Part shown: one piece after another, positions 1-49,675 of the stretch
Layout: each line of letters starts with the position of its first letter
Position numbering within the stretch: the first letter of the stretch is position 1
DNA from: Anoplopoma fimbria
Lineage: Eukaryota; Chordata; Actinopteri; Perciformes; Anoplopomatidae
Assembly: GCF_027596085.1 (NCBI RefSeq)
Contig: NC_072449.1
Coordinates: forward strand, 28,178,430-28,242,429
DNA length: 64,000 nucleotides
Direction: 5' to 3'
Position numbers and translations under genes: made by a program
Notes under the pieces: model-generated
What the model saw: the letters and a program-made list of their open reading frames with translations, nothing else
Told to the model about the DNA's origin: nothing
The model's database searches: none

Positions 1-644
1 ACGAGGGTGCGGACAGTAAAGGGTGGAGTCCCGTCCCTTGAACAGGGCTGGTGCTGATCCTACACCGGCCTGGTGATGGGGCTCCACTACAAAGTCACGA
101 CTGGTTTGATTTCATGTTACGATGGATGATACTTGACTTTGCTCTTTGAAAAGGCAACTTTTATAAAGTTATAGTTTTAGAATATGTGACTAAGAACTAC
201 ATTTAATTTCATTTCATTAAACTAAAACAAGTATTACATGGAAATAACATGTGACTTTTTTCCCCACATTCTTTTAATTGTGCATATACATTGGTGTTGT
301 AACCAGGTCAGTCTTTTATTTAAATGAATTGTTAAATATACCAAAAATAAACCAATTGGTCTTCAGGTTTTGAAAAAATGCCTTAAGCTAAGGTTTTTAA
401 TTGACGTCTCATTCAAGGAAGCCATGACGCTTTTAATAGCTTACAGGTTAATTATAAAGTGACCAACTTTTGATTTAAAGGCCACCAGTTTCTCATGGTG
501 AAGGGCATTCATTTCTACAAATGCTGTATGAGAACAGCCTGACCTGGGCCATGTCCAGGTTTGACCCTTAAAACAACTCTGTGTGATACTGTATGATGTA
601 GTCTTTATATTAACAGAAGGACTCTCCCCCTCTCTCTCCCACAG
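1..644. other. intergenic / possible 3' tail of an upstream gene
   Basis: The first ~110 bases are more GC-rich than what follows and could be the last coding or 3' UTR part of a gene lying left of the window. No frame is convincing: the longest + frame at the very edge stops within 19 codons. An AATAAA at 346-351 could be a polyadenylation signal for such a + strand gene. The rest is AT-rich and holds nothing I can name. Confidence 0.3.
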
Positions 645-758
645 GGCACAATCAGCATTGGACAAACACCACAGCAGCTAGAGAAGAATAGAAGCATAAC
701 AACTGGATCTACTGTGGAAGATGTATATACCTCTACTGTATGTTTTCCAGCAAAATAA
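645..758 (+). other. possible exon (weak), 37 codons to TAA
   Basis: A strong acceptor-like pyrimidine tract ending in CCCACAG (626-644) precedes an open frame that runs from 645 to a TAA at 756-758. The encoded peptide begins GTISIGQTPQQLEKN and resembles nothing I recognise. It could be the last exon of an upstream transcript, a noncoding 5' exon of ahnak2, or chance. No donor or upstream exon can be tied to it. Confidence 0.15.
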
Positions 759-1399
759 TCCAATGGGGCCAAGAATGAAGTCTTAACTGTCTTGATGTGT
801 CGTTCTGTTTTTACTCCTGAGCTGGTAAGGTTCTGCAGCAGAACCGAAAACTGATAAAGGGAATAAAACGTTCTGTTTCTGAGCTCTCGTCCCTTCGTGT
901 TTCTGAATATCGTCAACCAACTTAGATCATTTCTCAGCTCTCTCCTGTGTGATTCGTTTGATTGACCGTTAATGGCTCTTAAAGTTATTTAAGTACCAAA
1001 AGGGAATTTAAGATAATTATTTGGTTTCAAAGAACCTTGTGTCTCCAGTCTGGAGGATCATGTGGGGAACGTATTAAATTCCATGGCACTCCATCCAGTC
1101 GTTGTTTAACATTTCAATCATAACCATAAAGTTCAACCACTGTGGCACTGAACGTAATGTCAAAGGGTCACCTAGTCAGAGAGATACATCCTATGGGGGT
1201 TAAGACATGCAAAAAGTTACTGCAACTGCTATAGTTAAAGTTACTGTGAGGAACTTTGACTGGTTATGAAACAATCACAGTTTAATACTGATGCCTACAT
1301 AAGTAAACAACACCATCAGATAGGAGATTGTCTATTTCCGTATAGGTGTAATGCTTGTCAACGGTGCTACTGGTTTCTAGCGAAATCACTTAAAATCAT

Positions 1400-1700
1400 A
1401 CAGGTTCTACAGACTCAAGTGGGGGGCTCCGACAGTGACCAGCGCTTCGCTGACAGATCCGGCTTCGCTGCTGGGTGCTTAGCTCTCTACCTTCTGCTGG
1501 AGGTCCGACTGCAGGTTCAAAGGCGGCAGCGAAGCCGGATCTGGATCTGTCGGCGGAGCGCTGGTCACTGTCGGAGCAGCTCCTCCTCATGCCAGGAGCA
1601 GAGCTCCGCCTCATTGCCACGCTGGGAGCCGAACTCTGACACCATGCTGATGGAGACCCAGGCTGTATTGCTGGACCAGCTGGAGGGAAGGGAGACAAGG
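1400..1700. repeat. dispersed repeat copy 1 with internal imperfect hairpin
   Basis: This GC-rich island in AT-rich DNA contains an inverted repeat: about 1427-1471 pairs with about 1526-1576 across a ~55 base loop, with a small insertion in the right arm. The segment around 1600-1690 is similar to the reverse complement of 23105-23345, for example a shared stretch ending GGAGACCCAGGC(T/C)GTATTGCTG. The two loci are therefore copies of one repeat family in opposite orientation. The family is not identified, and the open frames across it look incidental. Confidence 0.5.
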
Positions 1701-1832
1701 GAGAACCAGAACCAGGACTTAGCTGGGCAGATTGTCAGACCCCTGCTGCAGGAAAATGACGATGGTTTTGTCCACAGGGAATGCCAAAATCAACACAAAA
1801 GGATAGCTCCCTGTCGAAGCTTTAAATATTAA

Positions 1833-3539
1833 ATCTTAATCTATGAGTTAGATGTTAGAAATAATCAAGTCATGAACTTGAACTTCATTTGAGTAAATCT
1901 TTGGTTTAAATTTGGACAAATTTAAGGAAGATGTTATTACAACACATGGGAACTCCTTCAAAGTTCCCCCAAAAGTTGCCCTGTTCTCGGTGTCATTGCC
2001 CTGAAACCACCATGAGATTTGTCCATTAGACGACAGCAAACCATCTTGGCGGTCATAATTGTGAGCTGGTTTGTTTGCCTTCCTGCTGCCCCTCTGGTGG
2101 CCTCTCCTACTGCAGCGGTTGTGTCTTCACAGAAATGATGATTCATGGCTCAAAATAAATGATTCATCCGCCTGAACAGTTGAAAAGTAGTGCTGTCGAC
2201 TACGTTTTTAAGCTTGAAGGTCTGAGCTGTGAGTGGGCATCGGGAGAAAAACCTGTGTGATCCTTCTGAGTCACTTTTTGTTAAACCTGCAGGTTTTAGT
2301 GAGTGTGTGAAGCGACTGTGCGTGCGCGCTGGCTCCATCCACGATGACTCAGCTCTCAACTACTCTGCACTTTGTAGGGATTAGCTGAGGCATGTGGCAG
2401 ACAAACAGCTTTTCATAAAATTAGTATAAACTACATTTATCAGCCTGAGAGGTGATGAAGCATCACATGTTTCCTATGTGGGGGAGAAACCCCAAATTTA
2501 GAATATAAGCGCTCACCATTTTATTTAAAAAGTAACTCTTAAAAAGATTAAAGCAATAATAATTTCATATTTTTGTGCCTTTGAAGGGAATGGAAGGTAT
2601 TTGAACAATTTACTGTCCAAACTTTTGGAGGCATCCCTTGATTTTTATGAAAGATTAGCAGCATGTGATATGGCAATGCAATGCTTTAATCCAGTGAAAT
2701 ATCTCACTAACAATTGGATTATGATTTGGAAGAAAATTTGTTCCTCAGGGGGAGGAATCTTCCCCAAATGCTACAAAAAGATATTTGTTCCTCTCATCCA
2801 ATGGGAGCAAAGTAGGAAGAAATGTGACATTGTCATAGAGCCACCAATTACGTAGAGGCAGGGGGTGGTGGTAGAGGGTTTTTTATTTTTGAAACAGTGA
2901 TTTTTAACTGTTTGGAAGACACTGACAGAAGATGGTGTCCTGTCAACAGTGGCATCAGATCAGAAAACATGCAACAAATTTGGTCAATTCATTTTGATGG
3001 ATTTTTTTACTCGTGCAACGGTTTAGTTCATGACAGGATCCCACGCAATTTACATCCAATGCCTATTCTCAGTGCCCCCTATCTGTCCCTCCGTCCAGCT
3101 ACACTCCCTCTTGCCAAAACCCATTTATTATCATTCTCTTCCTGTCCAGCAGATACCCTCAGTCTTTCATACCTGCACCAAGTCCACTGATGACCTGTTT
3201 TCCACTTCACCTCGTCAGCCCTGCAAGAACACAACTGACATCACATTATATTTACACAGCATCGGAAAGTACAAGCATGTCAAGTTTATGTTTGTTCAAA
3301 CAGAGACACGGATGAACAAAAGAGGACATAAATAACGTAGAAATTTAAATTAAAAGAAAAACCACCCACTCCCCAGTTGTTCCACTTTCACAAGATGAAT
3401 TAGTGTTTGGTAGCATATTCAGCTTGTTGAAAAATGTGAGTACATGACTCTGCTTGAGAGGAATAGTTTAATACAAAAAGTAAGGCATGTATGAGCAATG
3501 AGAGAGGCTTTTAAATGTATTTTCAGTAAAGAATAATTT
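1833..3539. other. intergenic, nothing recognised
   Basis: AT-rich sequence with only short, low-quality open frames on both strands. No splice-bounded exon, RNA gene or clear repeat was recognised. The part next to 3540 may include the 3' UTR of the minus-strand LINE relic that follows. Confidence 0.4.
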
Positions 3540-5570
3540 AAGGGGAATATTTGTACCTATGACTTCAGATATGAGATTGAAAAAGGTTTTCCAAAACTTT
3601 GAACATGACCAGAAGGGATGTGCAAGATGGGAAGGGGTAGATGTGCCTCTATTACAGGGGACCAGGGGACAATTCTTCTAGTTTAGCTCTGCAGAGGTGC
3701 ATTCTGTAGAGCACTTTAAACTGTATAAGATTGAGACAGAAACAGGAGGAGGAATAATTAACCTGTAATTTGGCTGTTTTGACATTTTTCCACCAGGGGT
3801 CTTGGAAATGTGTTTACAGTTCAGCCTCCCACTGATGTTTCATTTTGGCAAATGGAAGGGATCAAATCTCAGGATATATTTGTATATCTTAGATGTCAAC
3901 CCTATCAAGTTTTCTGGTTTCTCTCAAATATTTGACAATGATTCTTCATAAAACTGCAAACCTGGAGCTAGCGCAAAGGTTACCTCGAGGCAGGTTATAT
4001 TTGGTGGTCACACTTTTAAAGGTTGGCAAAGTGCATCCAAAAACAAGTGTCTGAATAATATGATTCCTTTGTTATTCCAAACTGTGTGGGCAGAGTCGAG
4101 TTTAGATTGTAGAAATACATGGTTATTGCATAACAGGGCCGAAGAGACTGAGATTGAACTGCTTGAAGTGTTTACGGAACTGTTTCCATCTCTTCAGGAC
4201 TGACAAAAAAACTGTTTGAAGAATGCTTTATTGCTGAGATAGGTAACAGAGATCATGTCAAAACTGCAAGTTAGGAAATGTGACAGGGGGGGGATTCTAT
4301 TTTACACCAGTCCAACTCACCCTTATATAGCCAACTATGTACTTTTTGTAAATATTTGTTCCCCAGTAGTTAAGCATAAAATGAGGCGGGCCTAGACCAC
4401 CCTCAAATCTTGAGGCTTGCAAAGTGCTTTATCTTAATTTTCACTCTTACTTTCCTACCCATACAAATGAGAGAATGATTTTGTAAGAAAGAGATGGAGG
4501 CACTAAAAGAAACCATGGCAAAACTTGAGTTTTTATAATCTGCACTCTAGCGGCTTAATTTTTTCCTTCGTTACTCTGCTACTACTCTGATTATATGAAT
4601 CATTTATGTCATATACATTGAATGTGTTGTAACTCTGTTATGTTGTTCATTCTGTACACATGACATTGCATTCTGTCCATCCTGGGAGTCCAATAGCCAA
4701 AGACTTTGTACTTCATTCTTATGCATGTCTAATAAATTATTGTTAAATTTTATTGAAGTCTCTCCTGATTGAAATACAGTAACAGGTCATCCGCGTACAA
4801 AGAAACCTGATGCTCTATTTTTCTCCGGCTTATCCCCTGCAGATGTGTTGAGGTTTCCAGCATTATGGCTAAAGATTCAATAACCAGTGCGAACAACAAC
4901 GGTGACAGCAGGCAACCTTGGCGGTTTCCATGGGATAGCGGGAAGTGTGTTGAGTGCTTATCAATTGTTTGAGGATTGTTCGAGATGAATAAAGAAGACA
5001 GAAACAGGAAATGACATTCTTGCCAAACCAATTTAACACTGTATATTAAACAGAAGCTGTATATTTGAAAATAAATGTATTCCTTTAATGAAGCTTGTTT
5101 GGTCTTCAGAAATAATTGAGGGGGGGCATATTCCTTATTGCCAGTATTTTACCCTGAACGTTTAAAAGTGAAATAGGTCTATAGGAGCTGCATTCTGCAG
5201 GATTCTTGTCTTTTCTTAGAAATGAGGCTATAGTTGAGTCTTGGGGAGAGTTGCTGACGACAGGGAATGATTAAACATATCGACTAGTAATGGAGCTAGT
5301 TGCCTTCTAAAAAACTCTGAGGTTAATTCATCTGATCCTGGTGTTTTTCCATGGTCATTTCCCTGATGCTATAATATATTCTTTTCAGGGTTATCAGCTG
5401 CTCTAAATTTGCATTTGGAATTACAATACTACCCATATTCACGGGTATACATATTTGAGCCTTTTGGTTTAGGTAGTATAATTGATAAGTAGCATTGATT
5501 TCAAGGAGACACCTTTGTTTTTTTCGTCATAAAATCTGAGGAATTGGTCTTTGAGTTGAAAGGCCAGCAG
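3540..5570 (-). mobile_element. decayed L1-like LINE, ORF2 reverse-transcriptase relic
   Basis: Read on the minus strand, the pieces occur in the order expected for an L1-type ORF2. A PGSDELTSEFF block lies near 5300-5340. The RT palm follows, with the GNRQGCLLSPLLFAL motif and the catalytic YADDLLLYF box in the 4750-5031 frame. Further along is a C-terminal block around 4380-4480 (GKKVRVKIK) and, near 3590-3720, a block typical of the extreme C-terminus of fish L1 ORF2 (LIQFKVLYRMH). Stops and frameshifts separate the blocks, no endonuclease was found, and a piece of another repeat interrupts it at about 4594-4740. It is a 5'-truncated, inactive copy. Confidence 0.75.
4594..4690 (-). repeat. 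fragment of teleost dispersed repeat A, inserted in the LINE relic
   Basis: This stretch is clearly similar, in reverse complement, to about 48822-48920, including the GTACAGAATGAACA..ATAACAGAG..ACAACACATTCAATGTATATGACATAAATGATTCATAT block (written here with gaps). It sits between the RT palm and the C-terminal blocks of the LINE, so it inserted after the LINE did, or the LINE was rearranged around it. Confidence 0.65.
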
Positions 5571-6900
5571 ACAATGGAAAGAGCTCAATTGTTTTCCAAA
5601 AACGTCATTGTGGCTCAATCCCATGTACACCTTACTGCTGATTTAAATACTCACTGGAGTACTGGAGAAATAGACCCCAACAAATGCACCCTTTACTCCT
5701 ATCAACTTACTGCTCTGCAGAGAGGCAAAGTGGACTCTGGACCATGGGGGGCAGAATTTATCGTGTTCCTCTAATATGTTACACTTGATGGATGCAGTGC
5801 TTGTCCTTTTGTATTTTATCTTTACTACTTGAAGATATATTTGTGTTCTTTGGTTACTGATGTGATTGGGCGGCAAGGGGTGTGTCACTTTGAGATTGAC
5901 TTTGGCAACTCCCACCTTTGGATCCACTATCCAATGAGAATTGCACACCGGTTCAGGGTTGACAATTTATGGGTTTTGTCTTTGTCCTGTTTGACTCTGA
6001 TGGAGATGCAGTGATTTTGAGATGTTTTTTTGAAGGCTCCAAATCAATCAATTCAATCCCTTTTTGCCTTTACGTCAGAGTTTGCTTTTCCTGAGCTGAT
6101 TCAGCTGCATGCTGCCTGAAGATACACAGAGCACCCTGTTTTGATTTGATTAAACAATTTACTCCTTTTTGATTTTTTTTACATCAGCAGGAACCAATGG
6201 CCTCTGGGCTGAGAGCCACGGACAGTGAAGTTGAAATGCATTGACAGCAAGATGAATTGTTGTTTTTTGTGCTTTCCATGAAATTTGTTGAAAATAAACC
6301 AACCATTAAATTACATATCTGATCATTCAGTGTTGAATTTCCGTAGGCGGAGGTTGTGTTGCCCTCCATCCAAGGTCTGTTTGCGGTGGTTGTGTCTGAC
6401 TGGTATCCAGTGTCCAGCCCCTCTAAGCCCAGTAACAAGGCCCTGCTGGGCCACAGCTAAAGCCTCCAGCACCGCAAACAATGGCGCAGGGCTTTACAGA
6501 GGGCTGGACCAAACTGCTGACTGTCCACTAGTGCTAATACACCCCTATTCTGTCTTGTCTCGCTGCTGTCGACCTCTACCTCACACACACTCACTCATAC
6601 ACACTAAAAGTCTATCGCTAACGCTATGGTGGTTTGCAGAGAAAGTTCAGTGGTCCATATGTTACACACACTGATGAGATAGTCCCTCTCATCTTCTGTC
6701 TCTCTTTCTGTTGACCCCCATCCCCCTCTGTTGCTGTCCAACCCTCTTTCTCCCTCCATCCATCCTGGGACCCCTCCACGCTCTCTCTCTCCTGCTTTCT
6801 TTCTATTTGTGATCCACACTGACAGTGTAGCTCTGTCTCCCGCGGGCCCAAACAGTCAAACCGATCCCCAGATCGCCTCCGACGCCCACCTGCCTCCCCC
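5571..6900. other. intergenic / candidate ahnak2 5' region with pyrimidine-rich tract
   Basis: No exon could be supported. Positions 6680-6800 form a strongly CT-rich tract, and 6830-6900 is locally GC-rich just upstream of the first coding exon. This may be promoter or 5' UTR sequence, or the polypyrimidine part of an upstream intron. No TATA box or start site can be fixed from the sequence. Confidence 0.3.
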
Positions 6901-6968
6901 AGCTCCGCTGCCTGTGTGAGGGCTGCTTCATCGGTGTGTTAACCTCCATCGGCTTCCTGCTGTGGACC

Positions 6969-44492
<37,524 letters not shown>

Positions 44493-46060
44493 GGATGCTG
44501 TAATATCATAAAAGTCTTTTGATTTTTTTTGTTTTTCTTTGGTAAGGTTGCAGTGTTCTTGTATGCTTAGCCTGCAACGTAGCAAACCTTCATTAAGTAA
44601 AAGTCTTTATTTTATATTTTAATAGGTGAGGTATGAATGTGATGAAAAACAATGAAATTTCATCAATCAGCAGTATTGTCATTATTAAAGCAACAGAGTA
44701 ATATATGCTTCCTTTTTGCATTTTAAATGTGATATTTTTTGTAACAGATTTTGAGTTTAGTCGTTATTATTTATCAGACTTTGTTTGGTTTAAAAGTTTT
44801 CACTCTGAATGTAAAACATGTCACATTGCTTTATTATTTATTGTTGTTTGTGTGTTCAAAATGCGCTGCAATGAGTCATTTACTCACATCAGCATCATGG
44901 ATTTGACCACGATTAGTTTAAAATAATTCATTATGAACCACTACAGTACAGGCCAGAGTAATATTATTGTAAATACAACATTATCATGCTTTTATTAAGC
45001 AGTATCCCTTTGATCGGAAATGTAACTATTTTCATATTCAACAAGTAGAAATTATATTTTTGGTCTGATTCTGATCCTATTTTTTTTGTCTTGGAGAAAA
45101 AGTGTGAGCTTTTTGAGATTATAGGCTATTCTCCTTTGCTGCCATAGTTTTATATTTTAAGCATTTTGCTGGTGCTGTTACCCAGAGATAGTCACAGTGA
45201 GTGTGGGCAGGACACACTGGACTCTTTTTCTGCTGTGGGGATCAAATCTGTGACTTTCAGGTTACAGGTTGCTCTCGATCATTTACTGTAGGCCACTTGC
45301 TGCTAGTCTTTTTTATATTGATGTTTTTACTGTACTACAGAAAAAGAAGCCACTAGATTTTATGATAGAGGCTTTAAGCTCCAAGGTACACCTTTTGACT
45401 GAGGCGGATTTTTTTAAACTCAGCTGTAAACTATGTTGAGTTTCAAACATTGACAGCGAGCTTGGACGATATTTGGGGATTTAGTGCTGTTGGGGAATTT
45501 AACAAAAAAAATGACCGTACCAAACAGCGTTTCTTCTTTTTAAAGTAAGTTGTTTTGAAACTACTGATTGTATACACCACTCATAGCTATTTAATTACAA
45601 GACATCCCTTTCACAGGATACAACCATCTGATGGTTCAAAATAAAGATCTACCTTTCAAGTGGATGTAAAGCATTAAATAATCAACACCTAACTTGGTTT
45701 ACTTTACTTGGTTGGTAGATGGATAGGACTCTTGGGATAAAATGCATGAAGAAATCCTGACAAATCCCCTCCAACACTTTTTTTCTTTAAAAACTTTTAA
45801 CACCATGCCTGTATTTTGGATGACAAACAGATAATAGTTTTTTTAAAAGCCAGGGTAGACAGTAGTGACATGCCAAGGTGACACACACCGAGTAGTATCT
45901 ACGTGTATTGAGATTTTTACCTTTCTGGTTTAATCATGTCTTCAAATTTCTTTTAGATTATTAGGGTTTCAGTGCCAAGTTTTTTTGTCAAAGCATTGGA
46001 GAGAATGTTTTGAAGATGTTACATCAATAAAATGATATTCACACAAAAGATTGTTTCCTG
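44493..46060 (+). other. ahnak2: probable ahnak2 3' UTR with polyadenylation signals
   Basis: AT-rich DNA after the stop. Candidate signals are ATTAAA at 44684-44689, AATAAA at 45640-45645 and AATAAA at 46026-46031. Which one is used cannot be decided. The small open frame at 44705-44926 is unremarkable. Confidence 0.5.
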
Positions 46061-47188
46061 ATGTTTAAAAGTGGACTCACTGGTGTTTAATGAGGCTCTC
46101 ATTCAGCCTAAATTATTCATTAATCCATCTGTTATCTACAAAGCCACTTATCCTTCGCATGGTGACAGAGGGCTCAAGGTTGTGGCAACTCATACTGGGG
46201 GAAAGGCAAAGATCTATAATCACTTCAGTTAAAAACATGCAGCGGTATGGAAGTCATGAGACAGTTAATAAAAACGTTGACTTGAACAGTACAAAATGAA
46301 ACTTTGTATCTTGTAGTTCTGATTATCTCATGATAATTATCTTGCATTTTTACAATTTTGATATAGTTACTGAAACTCTTGGATAAGTAGGTCTACATTT
46401 CATAATTGGGACTAACAATCTCATAATTTCTATTTAGTAAACAAAACTATTGTCTTGGTAAGTGTAAATGTTCACTTACTATTTATTATTTCATCTTTTT
46501 AACTTAAATTTAGGATCATTTTCATAATCAACATAATACCATGTTGCATTGAGATTTTTTTTGATATTTTATTTATAAAGCGTAATGTTTCATCTTTGTT
46601 TTTCTTTGCCTGGCAAAAATGGGCTTCCATAAAGTGGCACCACTGGATGGGATCCATTTTAAAGGCCAGTTTTCTCTACAATTCACCCAATCATCTTCTA
46701 TGAGCAAAGTGTGGTGAACAACATCGTTATGTCCACCCTGCAAATCAATCAAAAATGTAGATGAAACTGCAGTGGGCATATGGAGACACATCTCCAGAGC
46801 GAAAACTTAGCTAAATTAAAGAAAACACATTTCCTGGCCAAAATATTACACAAATCGTAATAACTGCTTGTTGTAATTACCTGATTATCTTGAATGGTCA
46901 ACATGTTAGTTACAACTTCAATTTACATCTATATGTTAGCTTGAAGCACATGGCTGAATTGTGAAGTTAATGTGATACTACTGTACACTGCAATACCTGC
47001 AAGACTATCTCCAGACACAAAACTCGTCCTTAAAAAGAGTTTCCTCATCAAGTCAGGGTCATATTAGCTCAATTGCTTTATACACGTCACATAGTTGCAA
47101 TAGAATCAACAACAAAAAAATCAGTGGGTGAGGCATTTTTTAAAATGTGTTGATGTTGGTGCCTCCCAGTGGTAGAATAAAGTAAAAA
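46061..47188. other. intergenic, nothing firm
   Basis: AT-rich DNA between the ahnak2 3' end and the inverted repeat. A 72-codon minus-strand open frame at 46573-46791 resembles decayed repeat protein more than a gene. No RNA gene seen. Confidence 0.4.
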
Positions 47189-47285
47189 ATTCTCATGTTT
47201 AACGCTGCCTAACCATCTTAGTTACTGGAATAAAATGTGAAAACAGCTGACACAGAAGCACATGTAAACATTTTCATTCTCACCT
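47189..47285. repeat. perfect 97-bp inverted repeat, left arm
   Basis: Exact reverse complement of 47817-47913 over all 97 bases. The arms enclose 531 bp containing a (GT)50 microsatellite. Confidence 0.95.
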
Positions 47286-47545
47286 GTTACATTTTATAGA
47301 AAATACTGCAGGACCATTCACTCTACTGTTAACTGCATACGAACAGGCACAACACAGAAAAACTATTTTGAGGAACATATTATTCTCACCTTTGAATTAA
47401 ATCAGTCACCAGGAAAATGAGGGTAAATCAGTTTTCTGCAGAGGATTAGAGACACAAAAGCACACGGATGAGTCTTCTTGCCGGAATAGAGGGACTTTGG
47501 AAGAGAAAGTGATAAACTATGCACACTGGTGCATGACGTCTTCCC

Positions 47546-47648
<103 letters not shown>

Positions 47649-47816
47649 CTGTGGATGTGTGTTCTCCATCTACTTGTCTTCTGCTGTGATGATGCTGTGA
47701 GACGTAGGCTACAATGGTGAGTGTTTGTGAGGGGATTATATGAGGAGTGAACCATGCCGAGGAGAGGAGGGGCAAGAGGCTGCAGCGTCACCAGCTACGT
47801 TTCTCACTATTGATGG

Positions 47817-47913
47817 AGGTGAGAATGAAAATGTTTACATGTGCTTCTGTGTCAGCTGTTTTCACATTTTATTCCAGTAACTAAGATGGTTAGGCAGCGT
47901 TAAACATGAGAAT
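47817..47913. repeat. perfect 97-bp inverted repeat, right arm
   Basis: Exact reverse complement of 47189-47285. No target duplication is visible outside the arms. Confidence 0.95.
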
Positions 47914-48525
47914 AACTCTTTAAGGAGCAAAGGATGAGACGTTTTCTTTATCCTAACAACTCAGATTGTTTTCCCATAACCAGCAGTGTTTTATATCATC
48001 TTCTCATGTCCCTTGAATGCAGATTTGGCATAATTGTCTCATACTGTTTGTAAACAAAACATTCATTTTAATGGAGAATATTACCTGGCAATAATTTCAA
48101 TTTCGATGGAAAAATATTTTGCCTGCTGCACAATTTTCAAGTTGAAACTCAAGTTGTTTTCTAACCCTCACCGGAGGAAATGACTCTCGTCCTTGCTCTA
48201 TTTGTGCAACACAAGAAAATATGAACACATTATTTTGTATGAAAATATGAACTTATAGGAAACAACACCAATTTATACAATACATTTAAAATTGTAGTTT
48301 ACCTTGACTAAGTTGGGGAAATAAATATTTAATTCCTGGCTACTATCTCTGTGTTACAGAAGAGTATTAGGGCCATGCATAAGGTGAAAAAATGAGAAGA
48401 GGCAGATTTTTTTCAGAATAAACTCGAAATTCAATTCAATTCAATTCAATTCAGTTTATTTTGTATAGCCCAGAATCACAAATTACAAATTTGCCTCAGA
48501 GGGCTTTACAATCTGTGCACATGAG

Positions 48526-48718
48526 ACATCCTCTGTCCTTAGACCCTCACATCCTCTGTCCTTAGACCCTCACATCCTCTGTCCTTAGACCCTCAGTCCT
48601 TACCCTCACATCCTCTGTCCTTAGACCCTCACATCCTCTGTCCTTAAACCCTCACATCCTCTGTCCTTACACCCTCACATCCTCTGTCCTTACCCTCACA
48701 TCCTCTCTGGTCCTTAGT
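48526..48718. repeat. 23-bp minisatellite inside repeat A
   Basis: About eight copies, some truncated, of ACATCCTCTGTCCTTAGACC + CTC. Confidence 0.9.
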
Positions 48719-48985
48719 CAGTCCTTCCCTCACATTCACAGGAAAAACTCCCCTAAAAAAACCCTTTAACAGGGAGAAAAAAGGAAGAAACCTCTGGGAG
48801 AGCGACAGAGGAGGGATCCTTCTCCCAGGATGGACAGAATGCAATAGATGTCATGTGTACAGAATGAACAGCATAACAGAGATACAACACATTCAATGTA
48901 TATGACATAAATGATTCATATATTAAGACTACTTATAATAACAGCAGCAATTATTACAGTAGAATTATAGCCATGAAAATAGGGA

Positions 48986-49310
48986 TAGTAATGTGACTAA
49001 TAATAATAATGGAAGTAGCAGTGGGTGTCAGTCGGCTCACAGCAGGAGGCACGACTACGGTCCAGGTACCACAACGATTCATGGAAACCTGCAGAACGAG
49101 AAAGCAAAAGGGCTTCAGGGTGGAAGTAAAGCTAAAATGCTTAATGGTACAGGTAATAGTAATAGTAATGTGACTAGTAATAATAATAATGGTGGTAGCA
49201 GGCGGTGTCAGCAGGGCCGTAGCAGGATGCACGTCCACGGTCCAGGTACAGCCACGATTTATAGAAGCCTGCGAAGCGAGAAAGCACAAATGTCAAGAAA
49301 AAGTCGACAA
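48986..49310. repeat. 177-bp tandem duplication inside repeat A
   Basis: TAGTAATGTGACTA at 48986 recurs at 49163. Similarity continues through GTGTCAG, GGTCCAGGTAC and GCGAGAAAGC-type blocks with moderate divergence between the two copies. Confidence 0.75.
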
Positions 49311-49384
49311 TAAGGTTGTACTTTCAGTTTTAGTGCCAGGCATGTGAAAAAATAAATGTGTTAGCTGACATTTCAACTCTATTC

Positions 49385-49675
49385 CCTACGTTATTCGTAT
49401 CAGTTCGCTGCACTTACTGTATTCGTATTTGTTTACTGCACTTATCCTATTCGTAGTAGTTTGTAGCACTTATTATATTCGTATTAGTCTGTTGCAATTA
49501 TTGTTTTCGTAGTAATTTGCCTCTGCACTATACTTTTGCTCTGGTTTATGCTTTAAGATGCTTGTTTAAGAAAGGAGATGCACTTATGACTTCTGGTGAC
49601 TAGTAGTTCTCTTGAATACCTATGTTGAATACACTTCCTGTAAGTCGCTTTGGATAAAAGCGTCTGCTAAATTAC
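49385..49675 (+). repeat. retroelement 3' end, with ~28-bp degenerate units
   Basis: Four to five imperfect ~28-bp units each start ATTCGTA(T/G). A unique part follows, ending GTAAGTCGCTTTGGATAAAA, then GCGTCTGCTAAAT. That terminus is widespread at the 3' ends of fish LINE/SINE copies (L2/CR1-type tails by my recollection), followed by short-unit tails like the TGTAA run here. Confidence 0.6.

Larger units (their letters stand above)
48428..49320 (+). repeat. teleost dispersed repeat A, with minisatellite and internal duplication
   Basis: It begins with CAATT pentamers and a TTTATTTTGTATAGCCCAGA block, then GAGGGCTTTACAATCTGT, GGAAAAACTCCCCTAAAAAA, GAAACCTCTGGGAGAGCGAC and CCCAGGATGGACAGAATG blocks: the layout of a very common fish repeat. 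Related fragments lie at 4594-4690 (inverted) and about 19840-20050. No protein is encoded; the 106-codon open frame across 48993-49313 is repeat sequence. Confidence 0.7.

Noticed and set aside
1..110. C-terminus of PLD4 or another expected upstream neighbour
   Set aside because: No frame at the window edge shows recognisable family residues; only a vague GC shift is visible.
48993..49313. 106-codon + strand frame rich in Asn/Ser/Gly
   Set aside because: Lies wholly inside dispersed repeat A and its internal duplication.
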